64,000 nucleotides of DNA. It comes from Vulcanimicrobiota bacterium. Its GTDB lineage: Bacteria; Vulcanimicrobiota; Vulcanimicrobiia; Eremiobacterales; Eremiobacteraceae. This document shows, in pieces, positions 17,787 through 26,031 of this stretch (position 1 is its first letter; every line of letters begins with the position of its first letter). Position numbers and translations under genes: made by a program. The notes below the pieces were generated by a model, which saw nothing but the letters and a program-made list of their open reading frames with translations, ran no database searches and was not told the origin of the DNA. The stretch lies in assembly GCA_013290125.1 (NCBI GenBank), contig JABCYQ010000010.1, positions 1 to 64,000 on the forward strand, read 5' to 3'.

Positions 17787-18629
17787 TTACGGTGTTGGCG
17801 CCCCGGTGCATCCGGATGGTCCGCCCGGGCACGGCGTTGGAACCGCGGGCTCGCTCCCAGTTACGGCGTTGAGATCCGCGTTTATGGTCGGATTCAGCGG
17901 CTGCGACGGATTCCAGAGCGGCGCGGCCGGAAAGAGCGATGTATTGCCTGCGGATTGCGATGCGATGTCGTTCAGCAACGTCGTCTCCGCGAAGTTCGGA
18001 GCTGTGTCGAGGTGCTGCACCCACGTCTGCACGGTGTTGAAGTTCCAGTCGTCGAACGCGGTGTTGCAGCCGGACGGCGGGCACTGTGAAGACCGCTTGT
18101 AGACGTAGAGCGCTGCAGCCGTCGTGAAAACGTCGCTGGTGGCGGCCGAGGAGAGTACGGATCCGCTGTCGCCGAGAGCGAGAGTCGTGGCAGCCCCGTG
18201 GCCCTCGAACATCAGCGTCCAGGTCTGGGGGCCGGCGCCGCTCGGCGGTTCGGCCACGACGACGTAGTTGCGCCCGGCTACCATGACGTACGGCGAGCCG
18301 GCCGGTGTGGGAATGGCCGGCGAGGTGACGCTGAAAGCGCCGCTCGCGTTGGTCACGCTTGTTCCCGCTTCCGGAAAGCAGCCGCACGTGAAGACGATAT
18401 TCTCGGCATTAGCGGGGAGGTATGTGAACCCGGTGCCGAACGTACCGCCGGTGGCCACCTGCATCTCCGTCGCTTGTAGAACCGGCGACGGCACTGGTGC
18501 CACGCTCGGCGATGGTTGCGGACCCGGACCCGGCAGGGTTGAGCCTCCGCCTCCGCCGCAGCCGGCGATCAGCGTTGCGGTCAGCAGCGCTGCGGCGCTG
18601 ACGGCGCCGACGTATTGCATGCTCTTCAT
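17787..18629 (-). CDS. Lipoprotein of unknown function between exporter and copolymerase genes
   Basis: 280 residues with a lipoprotein signal (MKSMQYVGAVSAA...LIAGC, Cys followed by polyglycine) and a short Pro/Ser linker to about residue 50. The middle part (residues 55-165) alternates beta-strand-like segments and contains a CGC motif; it could be an Ig-like or carboxypeptidase-regulatory-like sandwich. Later residues include paired Cys (SSQCPPSGC) and a Pro/Cys-rich tail. No known family recognised. Its place between Wza-like and Wzc-like genes on the same strand, with short gaps, suggests an accessory part of the export machinery or the cell-surface end of it. Confidence 0.7.
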   Translation of the reverse strand: MKSMQYVGAVSAAALLTATLIAGCGGGGGSTLPGPGPQPSPSVAPVPSPVLQATEMQVATGGTFGTGFTYLPANAENIVFTCGCFPEAGTSVTNASGAFSVTSPAIPTPAGSPYVMVAGRNYVVVAEPPSGAGPQTWTLMFEGHGAATTLALGDSGSVLSSAATSDVFTTAAALYVYKRSSQCPPSGCNTAFDDWNFNTVQTWVQHLDTAPNFAETTLLNDIASQSAGNTSLFPAAPLWNPSQPLNPTINADLNAVTGSEPAVPTPCPGGPSGCTGAPTP

Positions 18630-18657
18630 GAACTAATTCGTCTCCTTACTTGTGCGG

Positions 18658-19647
18658 TCAAATGTGCGGGAAAAGATTTCGTAGCCCTAACAGGAGCAGG
18701 TATAAAGGATTCGAGGATCCGTTACCGTTGAGGCCGTGCTTCGACTTGGGAACGTAGACCACGTCGCCTTTTTGCATCGTCATGTCCGCCGACGTCTCGC
18801 CGTTTTGGAGCGCGTTGTACAAGTTGACATTGTACTTCTGCACTTGGCCGGTGGCAGTCGTGCGTGTGACGACGATGTTGTTCAGATCAGAATCCGCAGC
18901 ATCGCTGTTGCCGGCCTTGGCGATAGCCATGGAGAGGCGGTCGCCTTGCGAGATCTCGACCTCACCCGGATGATCCACCGCGCCCGAGACTTCGACGTCG
19001 ATCGTCGCCGGCGACGGGATGTAGACGATAGAACCGTCGGTCACAGGGACGTCTTGCGACGTGTCGCCCAGACCATACAGCTTCTGCAGCGAAACTTCTT
19101 CGAGATGGCCGGCGTAGTCTGTGACCTTCGCCGTGGGATACGCTTGCGCCGTGCCGACGAGCCCGCCGGCCGCTGCAACTGCGTCTGTGAGACGCGCCGA
19201 AGATGTCAGTTGATACTTGCCCGTGTTCTTCACGCCGCCAAGGACGAGCACGTTGATCTCACCCTGCTGCGCGAGGATCACGGTGACCACCGGATTGCGC
19301 ACATACTTCTTCAGCGCCGCGGCGATCGTTTTGCTCGCCGCTTCCGGCGATTCACCGGCGACGTGCACGCGGCCGATCAGCGGATATGAGATGTCGCCCG
19401 ATGGCAGTACCGTGACCGACTGCGAAAGTGTGGAGTCGCCGAAGACTTGCACGTTCAGCTGATCGTTGGCGTGGATGATGTATTCGGACGTCGCCGCGAC
19501 GGGCGCCGGCGCTGGGGCCGGCGTGACCTCGCCGATGGGCGAAGCCTGGGCGATCGCGGTCGTCCCGCAGATCATTGCGGCGGCGAGCCCGAGCGCGGTC
19601 GAGATACCTGCAGATTTCCAGACGAACATACTCACGAGATTCCTCAT
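18658..19647 (-). CDS. Wza-type outer-membrane polysaccharide export protein
   Basis: 329 residues from ATG 19647; an ATG at 19629 is also possible. A signal sequence (to about residue 35, ending TTAIAQAS) precedes a Pro/Ala spacer. The Poly_export domain follows (about 52-135: YIIHANDQLNVQVFGDSTL, LPSGDISYPLIGRVHVAG), then two SLBB-like domains (about 140-205 and 222-300, the second with VEVSGAVDHPGEVEIS). The tail (LLLLGLRNLFPHI) is hydrophobic and could be the C-terminal amphipathic helix that forms the outer-membrane pore in Wza. No lipobox Cys is visible, unlike E. coli Wza. It would pair with the Wzc-like protein at 15555-17705. Confidence 0.92.
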   Translation of the reverse strand: MRNLVSMFVWKSAGISTALGLAAAMICGTTAIAQASPIGEVTPAPAPAPVAATSEYIIHANDQLNVQVFGDSTLSQSVTVLPSGDISYPLIGRVHVAGESPEAASKTIAAALKKYVRNPVVTVILAQQGEINVLVLGGVKNTGKYQLTSSARLTDAVAAAGGLVGTAQAYPTAKVTDYAGHLEEVSLQKLYGLGDTSQDVPVTDGSIVYIPSPATIDVEVSGAVDHPGEVEISQGDRLSMAIAKAGNSDAADSDLNNIVVTRTTATGQVQKYNVNLYNALQNGETSADMTMQKGDVVYVPKSKHGLNGNGSSNPLYLLLLGLRNLFPHI

Positions 19648-19680
19648 ATCACTTGTTAGTGCGCAAAAGCGACCCTGGCG

Positions 19681-20151
19681 TTACTTGTGCTTGTGCCCAT
19701 TGTGGTCGCGCGCTCCGTACTCGGCGGCCAAAAGCCGCCCCCCAAGGTTTGGGTCTACCCATGCCTGGCCGAGCGCAAGCGAGCGAAGCGCCGCCCCCAG
19801 CACTTCAACGGATGAGGCTGTGCTTACCGCACACGAGCAGCCTGCGTTGAGCGCATTTTGCACGAGACCGGGCTGTCCGCCCCCGACGAGTGCGCATATC
19901 GGGACACCCGGCAGCGACTTTGCGAGCCACGAAACGGTGTGGAGCGGGTCGTTGATCTGCGCTTCGAAGCCGACGATGATCGCGCCGACCTCTTTGCGCC
20001 GAAGCTCGTCCGGCGCGAGATCGGTCTGCTGATACGAGCCCACGACCTCGGCGATTCCGGATTCCTCCAGCAGCCCGGCGAAAGCTTCGCGGACTATATT
20101 CTGGTCATCGACCAGAGCGATTTTCATCGGCTTAACGCTTGAAAGTGCCAT
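19681..20151 (-). CDS. Degenerate stand-alone receiver-domain protein
   Basis: 156 residues with a response-regulator receiver fold and no output domain. The acidic pair is present (KIALVDDQN), but the strand that normally ends in the phospho-accepting Asp reads GAIIVGFEAQ, with Gly where Asp is expected. The Thr/Ser of strand 4 and the Lys of strand 5 are also missing (CALVGGG, CAVSTASS). It resembles NarL-type receivers that lost the HTH. A pseudo-receiver that binds partners without phosphorylation is the likely reading. It sits between the dehydrogenase and exporter genes of the polysaccharide cluster, so a role in controlling that cluster is possible. Start uncertain: an ATG at 20127 is also in frame. 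Confidence 0.75.
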   Translation of the reverse strand: MALSSVKPMKIALVDDQNIVREAFAGLLEESGIAEVVGSYQQTDLAPDELRRKEVGAIIVGFEAQINDPLHTVSWLAKSLPGVPICALVGGGQPGLVQNALNAGCSCAVSTASSVEVLGAALRSLALGQAWVDPNLGGRLLAAEYGARDHNGHKHK

Positions 20152-20226
20152 TACCGTCTCATCCTAGTGTGATGCGCATCGCCGCGCCATGCGGTCTTTG
20201 CCCCTTCCGGACTGGGCCTAGCGACC

Positions 20227-21519
20227 TCATAAGGCCGCATGTTGGTACGTAGGTCCTAACGCGCGAGCGGCGCGCTTGCCGAGTGCCGCCACGAGAAATC
20301 CGGCGCGCCGCCACTTTTCGGCATCGAAGAAGTTGCGCGCATCGACGAGCACGCGGCCCCGCATCAGCGCGCCGACGCGCTCCGGTTCGATCGTGGCGAA
20401 TATCGCGTGGTTGACGACGAGCACGATTGCCTCGGCGTCCTGCGCGGCCGATTCGAGATCCGGACAGAGTCCGTGCTTGAATCCGCGCGCGATCGGATCG
20501 TAGACGGCGACTTCGTAGCCGTGTTCTTCGAATAGGGCCACGAGCCGTTCGGTTGGACTTTCGCGCGAATCGTCGACGTCGGCTTTGTAGGAAGCGCCGA
20601 GCAACGCGATCTTGCGCCGTTCGCCGCTCGGCACATGGTCGCGCACGAGACGCACGATGTGATTCGGCATGCGCGCGTTGACCCGTCGAGCCGTCTGGAT
20701 CAGTTCTGTCGTGAACGGATGTGCGTCCGCAAGAAACTGGGGATCGATGGGGATGCAGTGACCGCCGACGCCGGGACCGGGGCTGAGGATGTTGACGCGC
20801 GGGTGTTCGTTGGCAAGCCGGATGACTTCCCACGCGTCCACACCGAGCTCTTCGCAAAGCACGGCAAGTTCGTTCGCGAGCGCGATGTTGACATCGCGAA
20901 AAGTGTTCTCGACGACTTTGACGAGCTCGGCCGTCGTGGCGTCGGTCTCGAAGAGTCCGCCGGTGACGAACGATGCGTACAGCGCGCGCGCGCGCTTCGC
21001 GTCTTGCGGTCTTCGTCCGCCGATGATCCGCGAATTCTCCCGGAGTTCGCGCACGATTGCGCCGGGAATCACGCGCTCCGGACAATGCGCTAAGGCGACG
21101 CTGTCGGGATCGATGCCGGCCGCGCGCAACGCCGGCACGAATATTCGCTCGAGCGTTCCCGGCGGCACGGTCGATTCGAGCACGATCAATTCGCCGCCGC
21201 GCAGACGCGCCGCGATCGCTTTGGCGGCCGCTTGCACGTAACTCAGATCGGGGCGGCCGTCGCTGGCGTTCGGCGTGGGCACACAGACGAGATACGCATC
21301 GGCCGGCGTGACGTCATCGACGATGCGGAGTTTGCCCGTCGCCAGCGCTTGCGCAACGAGCGTTCGCACTTCAAGTTCGGCGATGTGGCCCGCGCCGGCG
21401 CGCAACCTCGCACGCACGTCTGCGCTCACGTCGTAGCCGTTCACCTCGTGACCGGCTAGCGCGAGCATCGAGCCCGTGGGCAATCCGATATAACCAAGTC
21501 CAAGGATGGTGACGGTCAT
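20227..21519 (-). CDS. UDP-N-acetylhexosamine (ManNAc-type) dehydrogenase, WecC-like, canonical active site
   Basis: 430 residues. A complete nucleotide-sugar dehydrogenase: N-terminal TILGLGYIGLPTG, VPTPNASDGRPDLS, ESTVPPGT, then CPERVIPG with Glu148, KVVENTFRDVNIALANE with the catalytic Lys/Asn, and GPGVGGHCIPIDP with nucleophile Cys255. The C-terminal UDP-binding domain has LGASYKADVDDSRESP. The family oxidises the C6 alcohol of UDP-HexNAc to a uronic acid with two NAD+. WecC/WbpA-type substrates (UDP-ManNAc or UDP-GlcNAc) are most likely from overall length and motif style. It is the first gene of the minus-strand polysaccharide run and the intact counterpart of the altered paralogue at 12187-13530. 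Confidence 0.92.
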   Translation of the reverse strand: MTVTILGLGYIGLPTGSMLALAGHEVNGYDVSADVRARLRAGAGHIAELEVRTLVAQALATGKLRIVDDVTPADAYLVCVPTPNASDGRPDLSYVQAAAKAIAARLRGGELIVLESTVPPGTLERIFVPALRAAGIDPDSVALAHCPERVIPGAIVRELRENSRIIGGRRPQDAKRARALYASFVTGGLFETDATTAELVKVVENTFRDVNIALANELAVLCEELGVDAWEVIRLANEHPRVNILSPGPGVGGHCIPIDPQFLADAHPFTTELIQTARRVNARMPNHIVRLVRDHVPSGERRKIALLGASYKADVDDSRESPTERLVALFEEHGYEVAVYDPIARGFKHGLCPDLESAAQDAEAIVLVVNHAIFATIEPERVGALMRGRVLVDARNFFDAEKWRRAGFLVAALGKRAARALGPTYQHAAL

Positions 21520-21544
21520 GCAAACCTCGGGAATCGCGGTCGTC

Positions 21545-21560
21545 CCACGCTCAAGCGTGG
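21545..21560. repeat. Short hairpin upstream of the dehydrogenase gene
   Basis: CCACGCT and AGCGTGG pair across a 2-base spacer. It lies in the 120-base gap between the dehydrogenase start and the first sulfotransferase stop. It could be a terminator stem for the upstream gene without a T-tract, or a relative of the dispersed palindromes. Confidence 0.4.
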
Positions 21561-21638
21561 ATGTGACCCCCTCATACTAGCGTCCGGCGGCACCAGTCAA
21601 GAAGAACGAGTTAGCCTGCGATGAGCCACCCATCGGGC

Positions 21639-22655
21639 CTAATGTGGCGTAGCGGGTGAGTCTTTCGGCCTAATGGCGCGCTTCGGCAGCACAAATTCAG
21701 CCGAGACCAGCGGTACCGGATCCAAGCCGTAGATACGGTCCAAGTCGAACCACTTGAGGATTTCGAGCGCTCGGTTCGCCTGCGCGTCTGAGACGATCGA
21801 CTTCCAGCCGTCTGTCCGGGAACCGCCTTGTTTGATCCCCGCGGCGGATTCCCACGCCATTGACGACGGGCGTGCGACGTGCGCGAAGACCGCGTCGCTG
21901 AGCGGCCGATGCAAGAACTCGAAGAGCCGCGACACTTCGCTGCGCGGGTCGCTTCTGAAGGCCTCGTAGAACGCTATGTGGATCTCGCCTGCGCAGAACT
22001 GGCGCAGCGGAACGGCGTTCTCGATGCACCAGCGCGCGACGTGCGCTTCGAACGGATCTGAGATGGCCGCCAATCGATCTCGCAGCGGAGAAAGATAGTC
22101 GGCGACGAGTTCGTCTTGGCCGAGGAATTCTCGCATGTCGTATCCCCAACGGTAGCGCACGCGCGAAGCCGCCACCGCGCACGGATGGCGAAGCATCAAG
22201 ACTATCGGCATCCCCGGCGACAACTCGAACAGCCAGCGAAGGAATAGACCCGCCCGGATATCTTTGATCAGGCGCTGCTTACTGATCAGCCGGCGGTTGT
22301 AGAAATCCGTCCAGCCGCTGCGCACTTTTCCCGAGACGATCGCTTGCGCGGGCCCGACGAACTGCGCACGTGCATCGCCCGGGCGAATATATTGGCGATT
22401 GGAGAACGCGCGGCACATCGGAACGTGGAGCGCGTTGAACGGCTCGAAGATGAAACGATAGGCGTTATCGTGATTGATGATCTCGGCGATCCACGTGGTA
22501 CCGCCGCGCCCGCTGCCGGCTAAGAAAACGGTGTCGCGTTGATCGCCGCCGAGATCGAGATGCGCCTGCGCCGCCAGACCCCGCATCGCGCGCACGGCAC
22601 CGTGCACGGCCTCACGAGGAAATCGCGAGCGAAAGGAAGCATTGTTCGCCCGCAC
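21639..22655 (-). CDS. PAPS-dependent sulfotransferase 1
   Basis: 338 residues from a GTG at 22655. The 5'-phosphosulfate loop FLAGSGRGGTTW lies near residues 44-55 and the 3'-phosphate motif MLRHPCAVAASR near 160. Both are typical of Sulfotransfer-family enzymes that move sulfate from PAPS to a hydroxyl or amine. EPFNALHVP, WCIENAVPLRQF and HIAFYEAF are shared with three paralogues in this window. No membrane segment or signal is visible, so it should act in the cytoplasm on a nucleotide-linked or lipid-linked glycan, or another small acceptor. The start codon abuts the ATG of the divergent GT2 gene with no gap; an internal ATG at 22586 would restore a gap. Confidence 0.88.
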   Translation of the reverse strand: MRANNASFRSRFPREAVHGAVRAMRGLAAQAHLDLGGDQRDTVFLAGSGRGGTTWIAEIINHDNAYRFIFEPFNALHVPMCRAFSNRQYIRPGDARAQFVGPAQAIVSGKVRSGWTDFYNRRLISKQRLIKDIRAGLFLRWLFELSPGMPIVLMLRHPCAVAASRVRYRWGYDMREFLGQDELVADYLSPLRDRLAAISDPFEAHVARWCIENAVPLRQFCAGEIHIAFYEAFRSDPRSEVSRLFEFLHRPLSDAVFAHVARPSSMAWESAAGIKQGGSRTDGWKSIVSDAQANRALEILKWFDLDRIYGLDPVPLVSAEFVLPKRAIRPKDSPATPH

Positions 22656-23696
22656 ATGGCCTCCGCCTTAGGATCGCCGGCCGGACCCGACGTCGCTCTT
22701 CCATTCGATGCGCGTGTCACGCGCATCGGTCTCGTCATGCCCTTCTACAATGAGGCGCCAAACCTTGCCCAAACGCTGACGAGCATCGCGGCGCAGACCA
22801 TCGATCATCGGCGTTTGTATTTCGTCGGCGTGGATGGCGATTCGTCGGATGACGGCCGGGACATGATCGAACACTGGCTTTCGCGCGGCGACATCGCGGG
22901 TTGCGTCGTGAGCAATCCGCGCCGGCGCATTCCGATCTCGCTCAACGCCGGCATATGCGCGTTGACCGCCGCCGATTTGATCGTGCGCCTCGACGCGCAC
23001 ACCACATACGGGCCGACGTACATCGAAGACGTCGTCTCCGCTTTTGCGGACGGGCCGCCGGATCTGGGTTGCGTCGGCGGCCTGCAACTGCCGGACGACG
23101 GCAGTTCGTTTTCGACGCAGCTATCGGGCGCATTGCTCACGCATCCGTTCGGCGTGGCCCGTCTCGGCGTCAAGTCGTTGACGAAACCGCAGTACACCGA
23201 CACGATGTATCTCGGCGCGTGGCGGCCGGGCCTGTTGCAGCGCCTCGGCGGTTTCGACGAGAATTGGATCGCGAACGAAGATTCTGAACTCGAGTCGCGG
23301 TTGCGCGCGGCCGGCTGGCGCATGCTGCTCATACCGGTCGCAAACCGCTATCGCGTGACGCGCGGTGCGCGAAGCACGGTGCGCCAGTGGGCGGGCTACG
23401 GATTTTGGCGAGCCCAGACGATCCGCCGGTATCCGCGGGAATGGCGCTGGCGACACGCCATCGTCATCGCGGGTTTGATCGTGCTCGTGGCCGGGTTGAT
23501 CTCGCCGTGGCGCTTGTTCTTGCTCCCTGCGTATCTCTTGTATGCGCTCGGCGTGCTCGTGTTCGGCCGCGGTCACGCGCCGTTCTTGGTGAATCTGTGC
23601 GCGTGTGTCGTGTTTCCGGTCGTGCACATCGCGTACGCGTTCAACTTCCTGCGCGGCCTCATCGTGCGGCCGGCGGCATTCAAACCGGCGCTCTGA
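22656..23696 (+). CDS. Membrane-associated family 2 glycosyltransferase (ExoA-like)
   Basis: 346 residues from ATG 22656. GT-A domain: IGLVMPFYNEAPNL, DGDSSDDGRDM, the metal-binding region IVRLDAHTTYG, YLGAWRPGLLQRLGGFDENW and NEDSELESRLR. At least three C-terminal hydrophobic helices (about residues 265-335) anchor it in the inner membrane. Similar ExoA-type enzymes extend lipid-linked exopolysaccharide repeats. It is the only plus-strand gene within the sulfotransferase group, overlapping sulfotransferase 2 by 17 bases at its 3' end, which suggests it was inserted or inverted among them. Confidence 0.9.
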   Translation: MASALGSPAGPDVALPFDARVTRIGLVMPFYNEAPNLAQTLTSIAAQTIDHRRLYFVGVDGDSSDDGRDMIEHWLSRGDIAGCVVSNPRRRIPISLNAGICALTAADLIVRLDAHTTYGPTYIEDVVSAFADGPPDLGCVGGLQLPDDGSSFSTQLSGALLTHPFGVARLGVKSLTKPQYTDTMYLGAWRPGLLQRLGGFDENWIANEDSELESRLRAAGWRMLLIPVANRYRVTRGARSTVRQWAGYGFWRAQTIRRYPREWRWRHAIVIAGLIVLVAGLISPWRLFLLPAYLLYALGVLVFGRGHAPFLVNLCACVVFPVVHIAYAFNFLRGLIVRPAAFKPAL

Positions 23697-24705
23697 CCGC
23701 TCCGACCGCTCCAGCCGCGCGCCCGGAGAACGTCGCTTCGGCGCCCGCTATGTCCGGCATGGACGATCGTCCGTACAGCTTCTCCAAGCCGAACGATTCG
23801 ATGATTGAGTAGGCGCGCTCCACGTCCTCCGGCGCCACGTGTTTGCGCCACGATTCGGTGAGGCTTTCGCCGCTGAAGATCGCGCTCGGGCGCGGGCGAC
23901 CCGCTGCGTGTGCTTGGACTGACGGCGTCTTCAGGCTGGCGAGCACGCGGTCGTCGAACGGCCTGCCCAAGAACGTGAACAGCCGCTCCAGTTCTTTGTT
24001 GGGATCGACGCAGAAGTTCTCGTAGAACGCGAGATGGATGTCGCCGCGCGCGAAAGTTCGGAAGGGCACGTAGTTCTCGACGCACCAATCGAAGACGTGC
24101 CGTTCGAAATCGCTGCGCGCGGCGCGGATCGCTTCGGCGAACGGAGCGAGATGGTCGGCGATCAGATCTGGCTGCGTCAGATAGTCTTCCCTGATGTCTT
24201 CCCAGCCGAGCTGCGTGCGCGAGCTTGCGACCGCGCACGGATGCCGCAGCAGCAAGACGATCGGCATGCCGGGGAAGTGCGCTCGCACCCAACCGAGCAT
24301 GAGCATGGTTCGCACGTCTTTGGCGATACGATTGTTATAGATGCCGGGCTTGTTGAGTCCGTCCACCCACGCATCGCGGATCGCGCCGGTGAAGATCTCG
24401 GTCGCCGGGCCCAAGAAGGTCTTGTCGTCTGAGTCTGGGCGCAGATACTGTCGGCGCGCAAACGCTTGCACCGCGGGCACGTTGCCGCGATGGAATGGCT
24501 CGATCATGACCCGGTAGTGTTGATCGAAGTTCGCGACGCCGACGACCCACGTCGTGCCGCTGCGACCCGAACCCGTCAGCAGCACGGTGCGGCTTGGATC
24601 GCGATTCAAGTCGAGATAGAACCCGTGGCCGATGACGGAAAGCCGCCGCCGGAATCTCTCTCCGAATGTGGACGGCCGCCGCCTCAGAGGTGTATTGTTA
24701 TTCAC
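23680..24705 (-). CDS. PAPS-dependent sulfotransferase 2
   Basis: 341 residues from a GTG at 24705. It has the PAPS loop LLTGSGRSGTTW near residue 42-53 and the 3'-phosphate motif LLRHPCAVASSR near 155. EPFHRGNVP, SESLTESWRKHV and a C-terminal FGLEKLYG motif match the paralogues. The C-terminus ends in an Ala/Gly/Val-rich tail. It is convergent with the GT2 gene and overlaps its last 17 bases. Acceptor unknown; probably a different position or sugar than its paralogues. The basic N-terminus (RRRPSTFGERFRRR) may bind membrane or nucleic phosphate, but no signal peptide is present. Confidence 0.88.
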   Translation of the reverse strand: MNNNTPLRRRPSTFGERFRRRLSVIGHGFYLDLNRDPSRTVLLTGSGRSGTTWVVGVANFDQHYRVMIEPFHRGNVPAVQAFARRQYLRPDSDDKTFLGPATEIFTGAIRDAWVDGLNKPGIYNNRIAKDVRTMLMLGWVRAHFPGMPIVLLLRHPCAVASSRTQLGWEDIREDYLTQPDLIADHLAPFAEAIRAARSDFERHVFDWCVENYVPFRTFARGDIHLAFYENFCVDPNKELERLFTFLGRPFDDRVLASLKTPSVQAHAAGRPRPSAIFSGESLTESWRKHVAPEDVERAYSIIESFGLEKLYGRSSMPDIAGAEATFSGRAAGAVGAVRAPV

Positions 24706-24753
24706 TAGGGATGGTATCGGAAAAATCTCCGCCGGACCTTTACAATGCCGAAG

Positions 24754-24787
24754 GGGCCGACTTTATGTCGGCCCACATTTTTTTCAA
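24754..24787 (+). repeat. TTTAT-loop hairpin with T-tract
   Basis: GGGCCGAC-TTTAT-GTCGGCCC (24754-24774) is followed by ACATTTTTTTC, so it could act as a plus-strand terminator. The surrounding gap 24706-25041 (336 bases) otherwise holds GC-rich sequence with no gene. Confidence 0.75.
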
Positions 24788-24941
24788 CCTCAACCGGCCG
24801 CAACGGCGATGTCGAAAGCCGGGGCGTCTGGGGCGGCGAGAGCCGCCGAAGTCGAGCGGCGGAGTTAAACTATCCCGATTTTCCGCCGCGTCCCCGGCGC
24901 AGACATCGCCGGATGATGCCGTTGGGTTGGCGATCGGGAGT

Positions 24942-25019
24942 GGGCCGACATAAAGTCGGCCCCTTCAGATGGTCGGCCTCTTCAGATGGTCGGCCCCTTC
25001 AGGAAGCCGGCCCTTCAGG
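24942..25019. repeat. ATAAA-loop hairpin followed by tandem half-palindromes
   Basis: GGGCCGAC-ATAAA-GTCGGCCC (24942-24962) is followed by three imperfect copies of an about 18-base unit (CTTCAGATGGTCGGCC type), ending just before the stop of sulfotransferase 3. A very similar tandem expansion is at 35882-35953. Confidence 0.85.
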
Positions 25020-25041
25020 AAAATCGCAGAAGCGCGATATC

Positions 25042-26031
25042 CTATTTCGCGAGGATCGCGCGCGCGGCGTCCGTATCGGGCATCGGATCGTCGTTGTAGA
25101 TCCGATCCAATCCGAAAAGCCCGAGGATGCGGAGCGCGCGACGGACCTGCGCCGGTGTGATCTCGTCGCGCCATTGCGTCAAAGGGTCACGATGCATCGA
25201 TATCGCGCTCTTGCGCCGGCGCACTTGGCTGGACGGGATCGAGAGCTCGCCGAGCGCGCGCGGATCGTAATCGCGTCCGATGTGGTTGAAGAGCATCGCG
25301 ATCTCGCGATCCGGGTCATCGACAAAACCCTCGTAAAAGGCTAAGTGGATCTCACCCGCTGCGAACTGCCGCAGCGGCACGATCGTCTCGACGCACCAGC
25401 GAAACATCTGCTGCTCGAAGGGATCGATGGTACCCGCCATCTCCTGTGCCACGCCGCCCAAATGATCTTCGACCAGGTCATGGTTGGAGAGGTAAGCGTC
25501 CGTGAGCGGCTGCCAGTGAAGGCTCAAGCGCGAGGCGACGGTCGCTAGCGGATGCCGCAGCAGCAGCACGACCGGCATCCCCGGAAAGTTTACGCTCAGC
25601 CACTTCAGGAAGAGGTTGGCGCGGATATCTTTGACCAGTCTGTCCTTGGAAAGCCACGTCTTGTTGTAGCGATCGACCCAGCCGGCTCGGATTTTTCCGC
25701 CAAGCACGCTGCGCGCGACCGACAAACGCTCCTCATCGCGCGCGTCCGGCCGCAAGTACGTCAGGGATCCGAACGCTTTGCAGCGCCGCACTTTATCGGA
25801 GTGGAACGGCTCGAACATGTAGCGGTACCGGTGGTCGAAGTTGATGATCTCCGACACCCACGTGGTGCCGCTGCGTCCGCTCCCCGCGAGCAGCACGGTC
25901 GATCGATGATCGCCGCCGGCGTCTATAAAAAAGCGGTGGCTCGCGGATGCGAATTGCACGCCGAGCAGGCGCGCGCCCGTGCGCGCCTCGCGCAGCAGAT
26001 GATGTGCGGTCTGCAACAGTACGTGGGTCAT
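25042..26031 (-). CDS. PAPS-dependent sulfotransferase 3
   Basis: 329 residues from ATG 26031, which overlaps the stop of sulfotransferase 4 (ATGA); an ATG at 26070 would add 13 residues but lose this coupling. The PAPS loop LLAGSGRSGTTW is near residue 46-57 and the 3'-phosphate motif LLRHPLATVASR near 160. EPFHSDKVRRCKAF, WCVETIVPLRQF and HLAFYEGF match the other copies. The overlap with the upstream copy shows the two are co-translated, consistent with a recent tandem duplication or selection for stoichiometric expression. Substrate unknown. Confidence 0.88.
   Translation of the reverse strand: MTHVLLQTAHHLLREARTGARLLGVQFASASHRFFIDAGGDHRSTVLLAGSGRSGTTWVSEIINFDHRYRYMFEPFHSDKVRRCKAFGSLTYLRPDARDEERLSVARSVLGGKIRAGWVDRYNKTWLSKDRLVKDIRANLFLKWLSVNFPGMPVVLLLRHPLATVASRLSLHWQPLTDAYLSNHDLVEDHLGGVAQEMAGTIDPFEQQMFRWCVETIVPLRQFAAGEIHLAFYEGFVDDPDREIAMLFNHIGRDYDPRALGELSIPSSQVRRRKSAISMHRDPLTQWRDEITPAQVRRALRILGLFGLDRIYNDDPMPDTDAARAILAK

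Noticed and set aside
24942-25019. CRISPR-like short direct repeats
   Set aside because: Units are 16-22 bases without spacers of constant length, contain half of a hairpin, and no cas gene is present.
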